Of a stretch of DNA of 64,000 bases, positions 26,390 through 35,489 are shown one piece after another. The notes beneath the pieces were generated by a model. The model ran no database searches. It saw only the letters and a program-made list of their open reading frames with translations, and was not told the DNA's origin. The DNA is from Planctomycetota bacterium (GTDB taxonomy: Bacteria > Planctomycetota > B15-G4), in contig JAJDEP010000005.1 of assembly GCA_029259715.1 (NCBI GenBank), forward strand, positions 496,001-560,000. The letters are read 5' to 3'. The position numbers and the translations under genes were made by a program. Position 1 is the first letter of the stretch. Every line of letters starts with the position of its first letter.

Positions 26390-28221
26390 TCGACGGTGAC
26401 ACTCTTGGCCAGATTGCGGGGCTGGTCGATGTCGCACCCCCGCTTCTCGGCGATGTAGTAGGCCAGCAGTTGCAGCGGCACCACGTTCACGAGTGGCGAG
26501 AGGTCTTCGTCCACGGCCGGGACCTCGAGCACCTCGTCGGCCAGGGCCCTGACGCGTTCGTCGCCCTCGGCGCACACCGCGATGATGACGCCGTCGCGAG
26601 CCCGCACCTCTTCGATGTTGGAGAGGACCTTTTCGTAGACGCGGCCCGGCGTTGCGATCGTCACCACCGGCATGGAGGCGTCGATGAGCGCGATGGGTCC
26701 GTGCTTCATCTCGCCGGCGGGATAGCCCTCAGCGTGGATGTAGCTGATCTCCTTCAGCTTGAGGGCCCCCTCGAGGGCGATCGGATAGTTGACCCCCCGC
26801 CCGAGGAACAGGAAGTCCTGGGCGTCGGCGTACCGATGCGCGACCTCCTTGACGAGGGCGGCCTGCCGCAGCGCGCCCTCCATGGCGTAGCGCACCCGAC
26901 GCAGAGGCGTGATGCGCGCCTCCACGTCGTCATGGCTGAGCACGCCGCGCCGCAGGCCCAGGTCGAGGGCCAGCATGTAGAGAGCCACGAGCTGGGTCGT
27001 GAAGGCCTTCGTCGAGGCCACGCCGATCTCCGGGCCCGCCTCGGTCTGGATCACGGCGTCGGACTCCCGCGCCGCCGAGCTCTCCGGAACATTGCAGATG
27101 GAGATCAAGGGCGACCCTTCGGCCTTCGCGTCCCGCAGGGCTCCCAGGGTGTCGGCCGTCTCGCCCGACTGGGTGATGGGCACGATCAGGTGGTCGGGTC
27201 CGCCCCGGATCGAGCGGTAGCGGAACTCGCTCGCGTAGTCGACGCCCACGGGCATGCCGACGATGTTCTCGATGTAGAACTTGCCTGCGAGCCCCGCGTG
27301 CCAGCTCGTCCCGCAGGCGACGAAGGTCATCCGCGTGACGGCGCGCAGACGGTCGCCCAATGCATCGAGTGCGTCCATGTGGATCGAGCCGGTGGCGTCG
27401 TCAAGCCGCGACGCCATGGTGGCGGCGATCGCGGCCGGCTGCTCCTCGATCTCCTTCATCATGAAGTGCTTGTAGCCGCCCTTCTGGATGCGCACCGGAT
27501 CCCAGTCGATGGTCCGTGTGGGCCGCTCGACCGCCGCGCCGTCGACATCGCAGACCGAGACGCCGTCCGGGCGCAGGGTGACAACGTCGCCGTCTTCGAG
27601 CGGCATGACGGAGCGGGTGTGCGGGAGCAGGGCCGGGATGTCCGAGGCGAGGAAGGAAGCGCCCTCCGCCAGCCCCACCACGAGCGGTGAGAAGTGTCGG
27701 ACCCCCACGACCGTGTCGGGGTGATCGGCGGACACGACGACGAAGGCGTAGGCCCCTTCGAGACGCTGCGCCGTGACCCGCACGGCCTCGGAAAGGTCGT
27801 CCCCTGCCTTGATGCGCTCGCTGATCAGATGCGCCAGCACCTCGGTGTCGGTGTCCGACCGGAAGCGGCAACCGGTCGCCTCCAACTCACGACGCATGGC
27901 CTCGTGGTTCTCGATGATGCCGTTGTGGACCACCGCCACCCGCTCATGGGTGTCGACGTGGGGATGGGCGTTCTGTTCGGTGGGAGGACCGTGGGTGGCC
28001 CAGCGGGTGTGGCCCATGCCCGTGGTGCCGAAAGGCTCCAACTCGGCGAGGGCGGCCTCGAGCTCGGCCAGCTTGCCCGCCCGGCGCAACACCACCAGCC
28101 CACCCTCGTGCTGGATGGCCACGCCGGCGGAGTCATAGCCACGATACTCGAGGGTCTTGAGACCCTCGATCAGGACGCGGCTCGCGCCCGGCTTCCCGGC
28201 GACACCCATGATCCCGCACAC
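26386..28221 (-). CDS. glmS: Glutamine-fructose-6-phosphate aminotransferase
   Basis: A 611-residue, full-length GlmS. It has an N-terminal class II amidotransferase domain (CGIMGVAG with Cys next to the initiator, then GHTRWATHG), two SIS domains (VACGTSWHAGL, ITQSGETADTL, ASTKAFTTQ) and the standard end DQPRNLAKSVTVE. It makes glucosamine-6-phosphate, the entry point for UDP-GlcNAc in peptidoglycan and polysaccharide. The start codon is GTG (28221), required to place Cys second. Its position inside the sugar operon suggests a dedicated supply for the polymer. Confidence 0.96.
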   Translation of the reverse strand: MCGIMGVAGKPGASRVLIEGLKTLEYRGYDSAGVAIQHEGGLVVLRRAGKLAELEAALAELEPFGTTGMGHTRWATHGPPTEQNAHPHVDTHERVAVVHNGIIENHEAMRRELEATGCRFRSDTDTEVLAHLISERIKAGDDLSEAVRVTAQRLEGAYAFVVVSADHPDTVVGVRHFSPLVVGLAEGASFLASDIPALLPHTRSVMPLEDGDVVTLRPDGVSVCDVDGAAVERPTRTIDWDPVRIQKGGYKHFMMKEIEEQPAAIAATMASRLDDATGSIHMDALDALGDRLRAVTRMTFVACGTSWHAGLAGKFYIENIVGMPVGVDYASEFRYRSIRGGPDHLIVPITQSGETADTLGALRDAKAEGSPLISICNVPESSAARESDAVIQTEAGPEIGVASTKAFTTQLVALYMLALDLGLRRGVLSHDDVEARITPLRRVRYAMEGALRQAALVKEVAHRYADAQDFLFLGRGVNYPIALEGALKLKEISYIHAEGYPAGEMKHGPIALIDASMPVVTIATPGRVYEKVLSNIEEVRARDGVIIAVCAEGDERVRALADEVLEVPAVDEDLSPLVNVVPLQLLAYYIAEKRGCDIDQPRNLAKSVTVE

Positions 28222-28224
28222 GGC

Positions 28225-29169
<945 letters not shown>

Positions 29170-29264
29170 GACCTCATCTCCATTCCCGAACAGCCGACGC
29201 CAACGAAGCGGCGCAGCGGAGGATGCTTGCAGGGGCGGACCTGCGACCGGTCTCGGCGGTCAAG

Positions 29265-30092
29265 TCAGCGCCCCTTGTCGTCTTCGGCGTTCGCGCCGCC
29301 CATTCGGCGGGACCGGTCGGTGACGACCAGCCCGCTGTTCGGCGGCAGGCGAGTGGCCACCCCGGCCAGGCTCAGCTCGGCGCCCGTGTCCTGCGTCCCG
29401 ACGCGCACGCGGTCACCCTGCGCCTCGACCGTGCTGCGCTTGTCGTGCCAGATCGCCTTGCGGTTCCAGCGCGTCCGCATGCGGCCCTTCACCTCGTCGA
29501 CGTCGCCGAAGTAGGGAATGCGCACCTCTTCGCCGCGACCGATCTCGAAGGCGGTGATCTCCGCGACTCCGTCGGCGCCTTCCGCCTGGGCGCGGGCCGG
29601 CTTGCTCTCGAGATCCACCATGCCGTGGATCGTCACGGGCAGGGCCCCGGTGTTGCGGATGCGCAGGCGGCCGAGCTCGATGTGCATGTCGATGCGGGTC
29701 TCCTGCATCTCGCAGCGGATGCCGCCCGGGAGCTCGAGGTTGAGCACGCGATCACCGGCCACCACCGCGAGGCGCGAGAGGGTCGTGAACCGCAGCGTGT
29801 CCCCGGCGCCGTCGAGAGCCTCCACGGACATGTGCGCGGGCCCGGTGAGCTCGACGCGTCCACCCGCTGAGAGCAACACCTCGGAGTGGGCCCCGCCTTC
29901 CTGTTCGAGCTCGTCGCCCACGCTCAGGTAGGCCGTCGGGCTGAAGTAGTACAGCATGCGTTCGTGGCCGAGCTCACCGATCCGCACCGCCACCGAGTCG
30001 GCGAAGCGGCGCAGGTACACCTGCTCCTGGGCCGCCGCGGAGGCGGCCAGCACGGCCGTGGCCGTTAGGATGAGCAGGGGGCGCAGGGTCAC
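29265..30092 (-). CDS. Secreted FecR-like beta-domain protein, function unknown
   Basis: A 275-residue protein with a clear signal peptide ([22 protein letters not shown], cut before Gln). The mature part is rich in beta-strand patterns; [20 protein letters not shown] and [16 protein letters not shown] recall FecR domains, which bind or sense at the cell surface. No catalytic motif is visible. I start at GTG 30092 because it gives the signal peptide and overlaps the accC stop (GTGA). Its place between accC and uxs suggests co-expression with both, but its role cannot be inferred. Confidence 0.6.
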   Translation of the reverse strand: MTLRPLLILTATAVLAASAAAQEQVYLRRFADSVAVRIGELGHERMLYYFSPTAYLSVGDELEQEGGAHSEVLLSAGGRVELTGPAHMSVEALDGAGDTLRFTTLSRLAVVAGDRVLNLELPGGIRCEMQETRIDMHIELGRLRIRNTGALPVTIHGMVDLESKPARAQAEGADGVAEITAFEIGRGEEVRIPYFGDVDEVKGRMRTRWNRKAIWHDKRSTVEAQGDRVRVGTQDTGAELSLAGVATRLPPNSGLVVTDRSRRMGGANAEDDKGR

Positions 30093-31438
30093 GAGGACGT
30101 CTCCTCCATGGTCTCGATGAACGACGTATCGTAATCGCCCGACCGGAATCGGGGGTCGTTGAGGATCTCCTTGTGGAAGTCCACCGTCGTGGAGATGCCT
30201 CGGATCACACATTCATCGAGCGCCAGGAGCATGCGCTTGATGGCTTCCGGGCGGTTCTCGGCGTGGACGATGAGCTTGCCCACCATGGAGTCGTAGTAGG
30301 GCGAGACCTTCCAGCCCCCGAAAGCGTGGGTGTCGAAGCGGATCCCCGGGCCGGTGGGGTGCAGCATCCGGCCGATGGTCCCGCAGCTGGGCCGGAAGTT
30401 GTGTTGCGGGTCCTCGGCGTTGATGCGGCACTCGATGGAGGCGCCCTGCAATTCCACCTGGTCCTGGGTCAGGCTCAACGGTTCGCCCGCCGCCACCCGG
30501 ATCTGCTCCTGCACGATGTCCACCCCCGTCACCATCTCGGTCACGGGATGTTCAACCTGCACCCGGGCATTGAGTTCCATGAAATAGAAGCGCCGCTGGT
30601 CGTCGACCAGGAATTCCACCGTCCCGGCATTCACATAGCCGGCCTCGCGGCACAGCGCGACCGCGGCCGTGCCCATCTGCTCGCGCAGCTCATCGGACAG
30701 GGCCGGCGAAGGGCTCTCCTCCACCAGCTTCTGGTGGCGCCGCTGCACCGAGCACTCTCGCTCGCCGAGGTGGATGCAGTGCCCTTGACTGTCCGCGAGC
30801 ACCTGCACCTCGACGTGGCGCGGCCCCTGCACCAGCCGTTCCAGGTAGACGTCCGGGTTGCCGAAGGCAGCGTTGGCCTCCGAGCGGGCCGCGTCGAAGG
30901 CGCCCTGCAGGTCGTCGGCCGTCATGACCCGGCGCATGCCGCGCCCGCCGCCACCCGCCGTCGCCTTCACCATGACCGGGTAGCCGATCTCCTCGGCCAC
31001 TCGGCGCGCCGTGACCATGTCCGGCACCAGGCCGTCGCTGCCCGGCGTGATGGGCACGCCGGCTGCGCGGGCCGTGGCCCGTGCGGAATTCTTGTCGCCC
31101 ATGCCGGCGATGACGCTCGGCGGCGGGCCGATGAAGGTGAAGCCGCAAGCCTGCACCACCTCCGCGAACTTCGCGTTCTCAGCCAGGAAGCCGTAGCCGG
31201 GATGGATGGCGTCGGCCTCGGTGATCTCGGCCGCGCTGATCACGCGGTTGACGTCGAGGTAGCTCTGCGCGGCGGGCGCGGGCCCGATGCACACCGCCTC
31301 ATCGGCGAGCTCGACGTAGCTGGCGTCCTTGTCGGCCTCCGAGTACACCGCCACGGCCTCGACGCCGAGGGCCCGACAGGCCCTCAAGACGCGCAGGGCG
31401 ATCTCTCCCCGGTTGGCGATGAGGATGCGCTGGAACAC
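30089..31438 (-). CDS. accC: Biotin carboxylase subunit of acetyl-CoA carboxylase
   Basis: A 449-residue protein, the same length as the E. coli subunit. It has [19 protein letters not shown] at the start, [16 protein letters not shown], the glycine-rich ATP loop [19 protein letters not shown]-type block [19 protein letters not shown] and the catalytic [20 protein letters not shown]. It carboxylates the biotin on AccB in fatty acid synthesis. I choose GTG 31438 as the only start giving the conserved N-terminus. It follows accB by 16 bases. Confidence 0.96.
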   Translation of the reverse strand: MFQRILIANRGEIALRVLRACRALGVEAVAVYSEADKDASYVELADEAVCIGPAPAAQSYLDVNRVISAAEITEADAIHPGYGFLAENAKFAEVVQACGFTFIGPPPSVIAGMGDKNSARATARAAGVPITPGSDGLVPDMVTARRVAEEIGYPVMVKATAGGGGRGMRRVMTADDLQGAFDAARSEANAAFGNPDVYLERLVQGPRHVEVQVLADSQGHCIHLGERECSVQRRHQKLVEESPSPALSDELREQMGTAAVALCREAGYVNAGTVEFLVDDQRRFYFMELNARVQVEHPVTEMVTGVDIVQEQIRVAAGEPLSLTQDQVELQGASIECRINAEDPQHNFRPSCGTIGRMLHPTGPGIRFDTHAFGGWKVSPYYDSMVGKLIVHAENRPEAIKRMLLALDECVIRGISTTVDFHKEILNDPRFRSGDYDTSFIETMEETSS

Positions 31439-31454
31439 CGGGCGAGGCGGAGCC

Positions 31455-32069
31455 TCAGCTCGCCCGCACGAGGAAGAGGACTTGCCCGAACTCGACGGCC
31501 TCGCCGTTCTCCACCTCGATGGACACCACCTCACCGGTCACATCCGGTGAGATCTCGTTCATCACCTTCATGGCCTCGATGATGCACACCGTGGCGCTCG
31601 GCTCGATCGTGTCGCCGACGCTGACGAAGGCCGACGCCTCCGGGCTCGGCGCCCGGTAGAAGGTCCCTACCATGGGCGACCGGAAGGGGATCAGGTCGTC
31701 AGCGGGTGCCACCGCAGCGGGAGCCGCGGCCGGCGCGGCCACCGGACTTGCTGCGGGAGCGGAATCGCTCACGGCGCCCCCGGACCGCCCTGCGGCACCG
31801 CCGCGGGCGATGTAGATGTCCTTGCTGCCGTCGGCCGCCACGGTGTAGGCCAGCTCATCGAGGCCGTGCCGATTCATGAGCTTGACCAGGGCTTCGACCT
31901 CGGGGAACACCGGCACGTCGATGGACTTCGACGAGCGCACCGCCCGCTTGGACTTTGCCGCCTGCTTGCGCATGGCCCGCTTGCGCGTGACCGGCTTGCG
32001 CGCTGCCGGCTTGCGTTTCGCCGTCTTGCGCGTCGTCTTCTTGCGCGCAGCTTTCTTGCGTGCCGCCAC
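31455..32069 (-). CDS. accB: Biotin carboxyl carrier protein with basic N-terminal tail
   Basis: A 204-residue AccB. The C-terminal biotinyl domain (about 124-204) carries [12 protein letters not shown] with the biotinylated Lys168. Before it is an Ala/Pro-rich linker and the usual N-terminal AccB segment (about 50-90, [19 protein letters not shown]). Residues 1-48 form an extra tail almost wholly of Lys, Arg, Ala and Thr ([19 protein letters not shown] and on), like a histone H1 tail, which standard AccB proteins lack. The start, GTG 32069, has GGAGGAG directly upstream and is the only plausible one, so the tail appears to be translated. It follows efp. Confidence 0.93.
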   Translation of the reverse strand: MAARKKAARKKTTRKTAKRKPAARKPVTRKRAMRKQAAKSKRAVRSSKSIDVPVFPEVEALVKLMNRHGLDELAYTVAADGSKDIYIARGGAAGRSGGAVSDSAPAASPVAAPAAAPAAVAPADDLIPFRSPMVGTFYRAPSPEASAFVSVGDTIEPSATVCIIEAMKVMNEISPDVTGEVVSIEVENGEAVEFGQVLFLVRAS

Positions 32070-32118
32070 CGACTCTCCTCCCTTTGCTCGGACGCCCGCG
32101 TCGCCGCGGCGGGCCTGG

Positions 32119-32694
32119 CTATTCGGGCGCCTTGGCCCTATCGACGAACTTACCCGTGCGCGTGTCCACGCGCACGTATTCCTCGGGGTTGAGGTAGACG
32201 GGCACCTGGATCGTCGCCCCCGTCTCGATGGTGGCGGGCTTGTTCCCCCCCGCCGCCGTGCTGCCCTTGAGCCACGGCGTGGTCTCCACCACCTGGAAGA
32301 CCATGTGGTCCGGCAGGTTGATCGAGATCACGTCACCCTCGCAGCTCTTGAACTGGCACATCGTGTTCTCTTTGAGGAATTGCAGCAGGTCCTTCAGCTG
32401 GTCCTCGTCGATGGGCACCTGGTCGTAGGTCTCAGGGTCCATGAACACGTAGGAGTTGCCCTCGCGATACAGGTACTCCATGTCCTTCTTGTCGATGTGG
32501 ACCTGCTCGACCTTGGCCTTGCTGTCGAAGGTGACTTCCTTGGCGCCGCCGGTCTTGAGGTTCCTGAGCTTGGTGCGCACGAAGGCGCCGCCCTTGCCCG
32601 GCTTCACGAATTGGAAATCGACCATATCGAAGAGCTGGCCGTCGATGCGCAGCGTGATGCCGGTCGAGAACTGATTGGTGGAGATGGTGACCAT
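32119..32694 (-). CDS. efp: Elongation factor P
   Basis: A 191-residue EF-P with the KOW-like N-terminal domain and two OB domains. The loop PGKGGAF places Lys34 exactly where E. coli EF-P is modified, and the C-terminal signature KGSTAAGGNKPATIETGATI is present. It rescues ribosomes stalled at polyproline. The order efp-accB-accC is common in bacteria. I start at ATG 32694; the frame's first 9 residues are unlikely to be translated. No EpmA or EpmB gene is seen in the window. Confidence 0.95.
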   Translation of the reverse strand: MVTISTNQFSTGITLRIDGQLFDMVDFQFVKPGKGGAFVRTKLRNLKTGGAKEVTFDSKAKVEQVHIDKKDMEYLYREGNSYVFMDPETYDQVPIDEDQLKDLLQFLKENTMCQFKSCEGDVISINLPDHMVFQVVETTPWLKGSTAAGGNKPATIETGATIQVPVYLNPEEYVRVDTRTGKFVDRAKAPE

Positions 32695-32760
32695 CGGAAC
32701 CTCAGGTGCAGGGAGCCGCACATTGAACCGGCCATCCGGGAGGGTTTCAACCCGACCGGA

Positions 32761-34251
32761 TCAGCCCGGAGTCGCTTCCTGCGGGCCTTTCTCGGTGGGT
32801 GCCTCGAACGGGGCGGTCATCGCCGCGAGGGCGATGGCAATGGGCGCCACATGCAACAGCAGGCGCCCCAGGGTCAGGCCGAACAGGACGGTGAGTGGAT
32901 CGTCCAGACCCTCCTCCCGGATCACGAACTCCGCCCGGGCGCTGGTCCACTTGGTGACCAGGTAGGCGAAGCCGTAAGCGAGCAGCTGCGCACACACGAT
33001 CGTGATCATCAAGCGCGCGGCCATGCGCCGGCGACGATTCCACCCGAAGGCCACGAGCATGATCGCCGCGAGCCAGGTCACGTTCCACTGCCGGAAGTCG
33101 AGCATGCCCGCAAAGAAGGCCTGCACGATCATCGGGATCCGCGTGAACCCGGAGGACACGGCGCTGGCGTTGAGCCGCTCCCAGTAGTTCTCGTCGAGCC
33201 CCTCGAACGACATGGAGAAGACGCCCCACAGGGCCGCGTAGATCACCGCCGCGCCCCCCACCGTGAGCAGGGCCGGCCGCCACCGCGAACGCCCCCCGGC
33301 CACGGCGATGCCCAGGCCGCAAGCGATCACCATGGGGAGGCCTTCGTTCTTGGTCAGCGCGACGCAGCCGAGCAGCAGGCACGCCTCGAGCCAGGCCCGG
33401 GGACGCCGCTGCTCGAGGGCCTCGAGCACCGCGAAGGCCGCCGCCAGGCTGAACGCGGCCAGCGGGACATCCGCGAGCGCCGAGAACGCTCCCGAACCGG
33501 GAGGTGGCCAGGCCAGGTACGCGATCAACGGCAGGCTCGCCGTCCATGCGGCGCCGAAGCTCCCGGCCAACATGCCCGCGCGGCGCGCCACGCCACCGAA
33601 CAGCACGCACACGAGCGCCACCGCGAACCAGGCGTATACGGCCGAGTCGAGGCGGTCGTCCTCGGTGTTGAACTCGTGCCTCTCGTCGAAGGCGCGCATG
33701 GCCCAGCTGGGTAGGGCCGAGACGTGGGGAGCCAGGGGCGGGTAACGCTGGTGCGTGAACCAGAGCCCCGGATCGACGGAGATGTCCCCTCTCAGGGTGC
33801 CCTCGGTGACGAGCACCCGGGTCTTGAACATCCAGCGGGTCAGCGCATCGAACTGGAACGTCGGGCGGACGAAGGCCGAGCGGACGACGAGAGCCAGCGA
33901 GACCGCCGCCAGCACGCACATGAGCACCGTCGCCATCTTCTGCACAGGCGTCCGGGTCGGCGCGATCGACTGCGGCGCGAGCACGGGACGCCACCGCCCG
34001 CCGATCACCGCCAGCAACGCCGTGCCGGCCATGGCGAGACCCAGCGAGGCCGGCCCCACCAGGATGTGGGCCTGGTCGAGGGCCAGCGAGAGCAGCCCGG
34101 TCAGCCCAAGGCCCAGGATCAGCGCGCGGCCGAAGCGCTCCACGAACCCCGCGCCGGGGAGCCCGAAGACGAAGCGGTCGACGCAGTGCCCCAGGGCCAG
34201 GCAGGCCCCGATGGCGGACAGGAGCGGCGTCAGGTTGAGTTCGCCGTCCAT
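32761..34251 (-). CDS. Polytopic GT-C-like membrane protein
   Basis: A 496-residue protein with about twelve membrane helices. The first large loop has TFQFDALTRWMFKTRVLV and then HQRYPPLAPHVSALPSW, the pattern (aromatic-Asp-Ala, Trp, later His-x-x-Tyr-Pro-Pro-Leu) I know from uncharacterised PMT-like membrane proteins. A later cytoplasmic-type block TKNEGLPMVIACGLG is also typical. It may be a lipid-sugar-dependent glycosyltransferase. It lies 3 bases after the small unknown gene at 34255, so the two are probably one operon. Confidence 0.65.
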   Translation of the reverse strand: MDGELNLTPLLSAIGACLALGHCVDRFVFGLPGAGFVERFGRALILGLGLTGLLSLALDQAHILVGPASLGLAMAGTALLAVIGGRWRPVLAPQSIAPTRTPVQKMATVLMCVLAAVSLALVVRSAFVRPTFQFDALTRWMFKTRVLVTEGTLRGDISVDPGLWFTHQRYPPLAPHVSALPSWAMRAFDERHEFNTEDDRLDSAVYAWFAVALVCVLFGGVARRAGMLAGSFGAAWTASLPLIAYLAWPPPGSGAFSALADVPLAAFSLAAAFAVLEALEQRRPRAWLEACLLLGCVALTKNEGLPMVIACGLGIAVAGGRSRWRPALLTVGGAAVIYAALWGVFSMSFEGLDENYWERLNASAVSSGFTRIPMIVQAFFAGMLDFRQWNVTWLAAIMLVAFGWNRRRRMAARLMITIVCAQLLAYGFAYLVTKWTSARAEFVIREEGLDDPLTVLFGLTLGRLLLHVAPIAIALAAMTAPFEAPTEKGPQEATPG

Positions 34252-34254
34252 GGT

Positions 34255-34770
34255 TCAGCCGTCCACCGAACAGGCGTCGCCTTGCTCACGGCGGGCGATG
34301 GACCGTCCGGTCTCCCAGAACTTCGGCTGGAGCCCGCCGGTGATGATCCACATGGCGTTCGGGTGCGTGGGGTCGTCGATGCGACTCCCGTTCTCCGAGT
34401 ACCGCGACGTCGTGCGCAGCGGGTAGAGGTAGTACTGAAGGATGTAGCCGTCGTTGCCCGGCATGCCCTTGATCTGGATCAGGTCGCCGGGGCACGCCGC
34501 GCGCTTGACCGACCGCGCGCACTTGAGCAACTCGATGTTGCGCGACCGGGAGACCGGGCCCAGGCCACGGGCCATGGAGCGGGCCTGGCTCTGGACCTGA
34601 AGCGGGTTGAGGCGGCCGCGCCACAGCTCGTTGTCCACGAACAGCATGCGCTGGATATCGCCGCGTCCGAGGACGTCGTCGGGCTCTTCGGTGTCGACGG
34701 GCAGCCAACGGAACCCGGCCCAAAGCATCACCAGCATGGCGACAGTCTGTGCGAGAGTCGTGCGGTTCAT
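34255..34770 (-). CDS. Small membrane-anchored protein of unknown function
   Basis: A 171-residue protein with an N-terminal signal anchor (TTLAQTVAMLVMLWAGFRWL). The rest, probably extracytoplasmic, has two Cys (CARSVKRAACPGD) that could form a disulfide, and blocks such as DGYILQYYLYPLRTTSRYS and AMWIITGGLQPKFWE. I do not recognise the family. Its tight coupling to the GT-C-like gene suggests a partner or accessory role, which is inference only. Confidence 0.6.
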   Translation of the reverse strand: MNRTTLAQTVAMLVMLWAGFRWLPVDTEEPDDVLGRGDIQRMLFVDNELWRGRLNPLQVQSQARSMARGLGPVSRSRNIELLKCARSVKRAACPGDLIQIKGMPGNDGYILQYYLYPLRTTSRYSENGSRIDDPTHPNAMWIITGGLQPKFWETGRSIARREQGDACSVDG

Positions 34771-34831
34771 GCTCGGCCCGAGAGAGTCGTCGCGAGATCG
34801 GCGGGCATCCTAACCGCCGGCCGGCGAAGGA

Positions 34832-35314
34832 TCAGCCGGTCCCCCGTGTCCAGGTGCCGCTGCGGCCGCCGGATTTGCTCTCGAGCCGGATCGCCTCGAG
34901 CACCAGGTCCCGGTCGATGGCCTTGAGCATGTCGATGATGGTCAGGCCGGCGACAGCCACCGCGGTGATGGCCTCCATCTCGACGCCCGTCTTCCAGGTC
35001 GTCCGAGCCGTGGCCACGATCCGGAGGCCGTCGACGCCCTCGGGCGCGATCTCGACGTCCACGGAATCCAGAGGCAAGGGGTGGCAGAGGGGCACGAGGT
35101 CCGCGGTGCGCTTGGCGCCGCCGATGCCCGCCAGGCGCGCCGTCTCGATCACCGGGCCCTTGGGCCCCGACCCCTCCCGGACCACATCCAGGGTTTCCGG
35201 CGACATCCGCACCCGTCCGCTGGCTACGGCCACCCGCCGGGTCGCCGGCTTCTCGCCGACATCGACCATGCGGGCCTCCCCATCGGGGCCGATATGGGTG
35301 GGACGGGCGCTCAT
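34832..35314 (-). CDS. moaC: Cyclic pyranopterin monophosphate synthase
   Basis: A 160-residue MoaC with [14 protein letters not shown], the conserved [13 protein letters not shown] and [20 protein letters not shown], including the catalytic Asp-x-x-Lys block [10 protein letters not shown]. It converts the MoaA product to cPMP in molybdenum cofactor synthesis. The start is ATG 35314. No Shine-Dalgarno is visible, and TATCAT lies exactly 6 bases upstream, suggesting a leaderless mRNA. moaE and moaD are 12 kb away; moaA is not in the window. Confidence 0.94.
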   Translation of the reverse strand: MSARPTHIGPDGEARMVDVGEKPATRRVAVASGRVRMSPETLDVVREGSGPKGPVIETARLAGIGGAKRTADLVPLCHPLPLDSVDVEIAPEGVDGLRIVATARTTWKTGVEMEAITAVAVAGLTIIDMLKAIDRDLVLEAIRLESKSGGRSGTWTRGTG

Positions 35315-35320
35315 CCATCC

Positions 35321-35326
35321 ATGATA
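35321..35326 (-). promoter_or_regulatory. Candidate -10 of a leaderless moaC mRNA
   Basis: On the minus strand TATCAT (five of six consensus bases) is followed by 6 bases and then the moaC ATG. That puts the transcript start on the A of the start codon. No -35 is clear. The 12-base element GCTATCATGGAT is repeated as GCTATGATGGAT (35408-35419) facing the divergent protease gene. Confidence 0.4.
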
Positions 35327-35387
35327 GCCATCCCGCCGCCGTCGCGAGGCGCGGACCCGGGCCTTGGTTCCGTCATCGTCCCGCGCG

Positions 35388-35415
35388 TTTTCCCAGGGTC
35401 AGCCCGAGCTATGAT
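35388..35415 (+). promoter_or_regulatory. Candidate promoter of the S41 protease gene
   Basis: TATGAT (35410-35415), five of six consensus bases, has a weak TTTTCC at 35388-35393, 16 bases upstream. A start near 35422 gives a leader of about 68 bases, and GGAG lies 7 bases ahead of ATG 35490. Confidence 0.35.
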
Positions 35416-35489
35416 GGATCATTCCAGGCCAACATGGGCGTCACCCGATACGAATGGTGCCCATCCTCGCCCACTTGCCGGAGCCCCGC

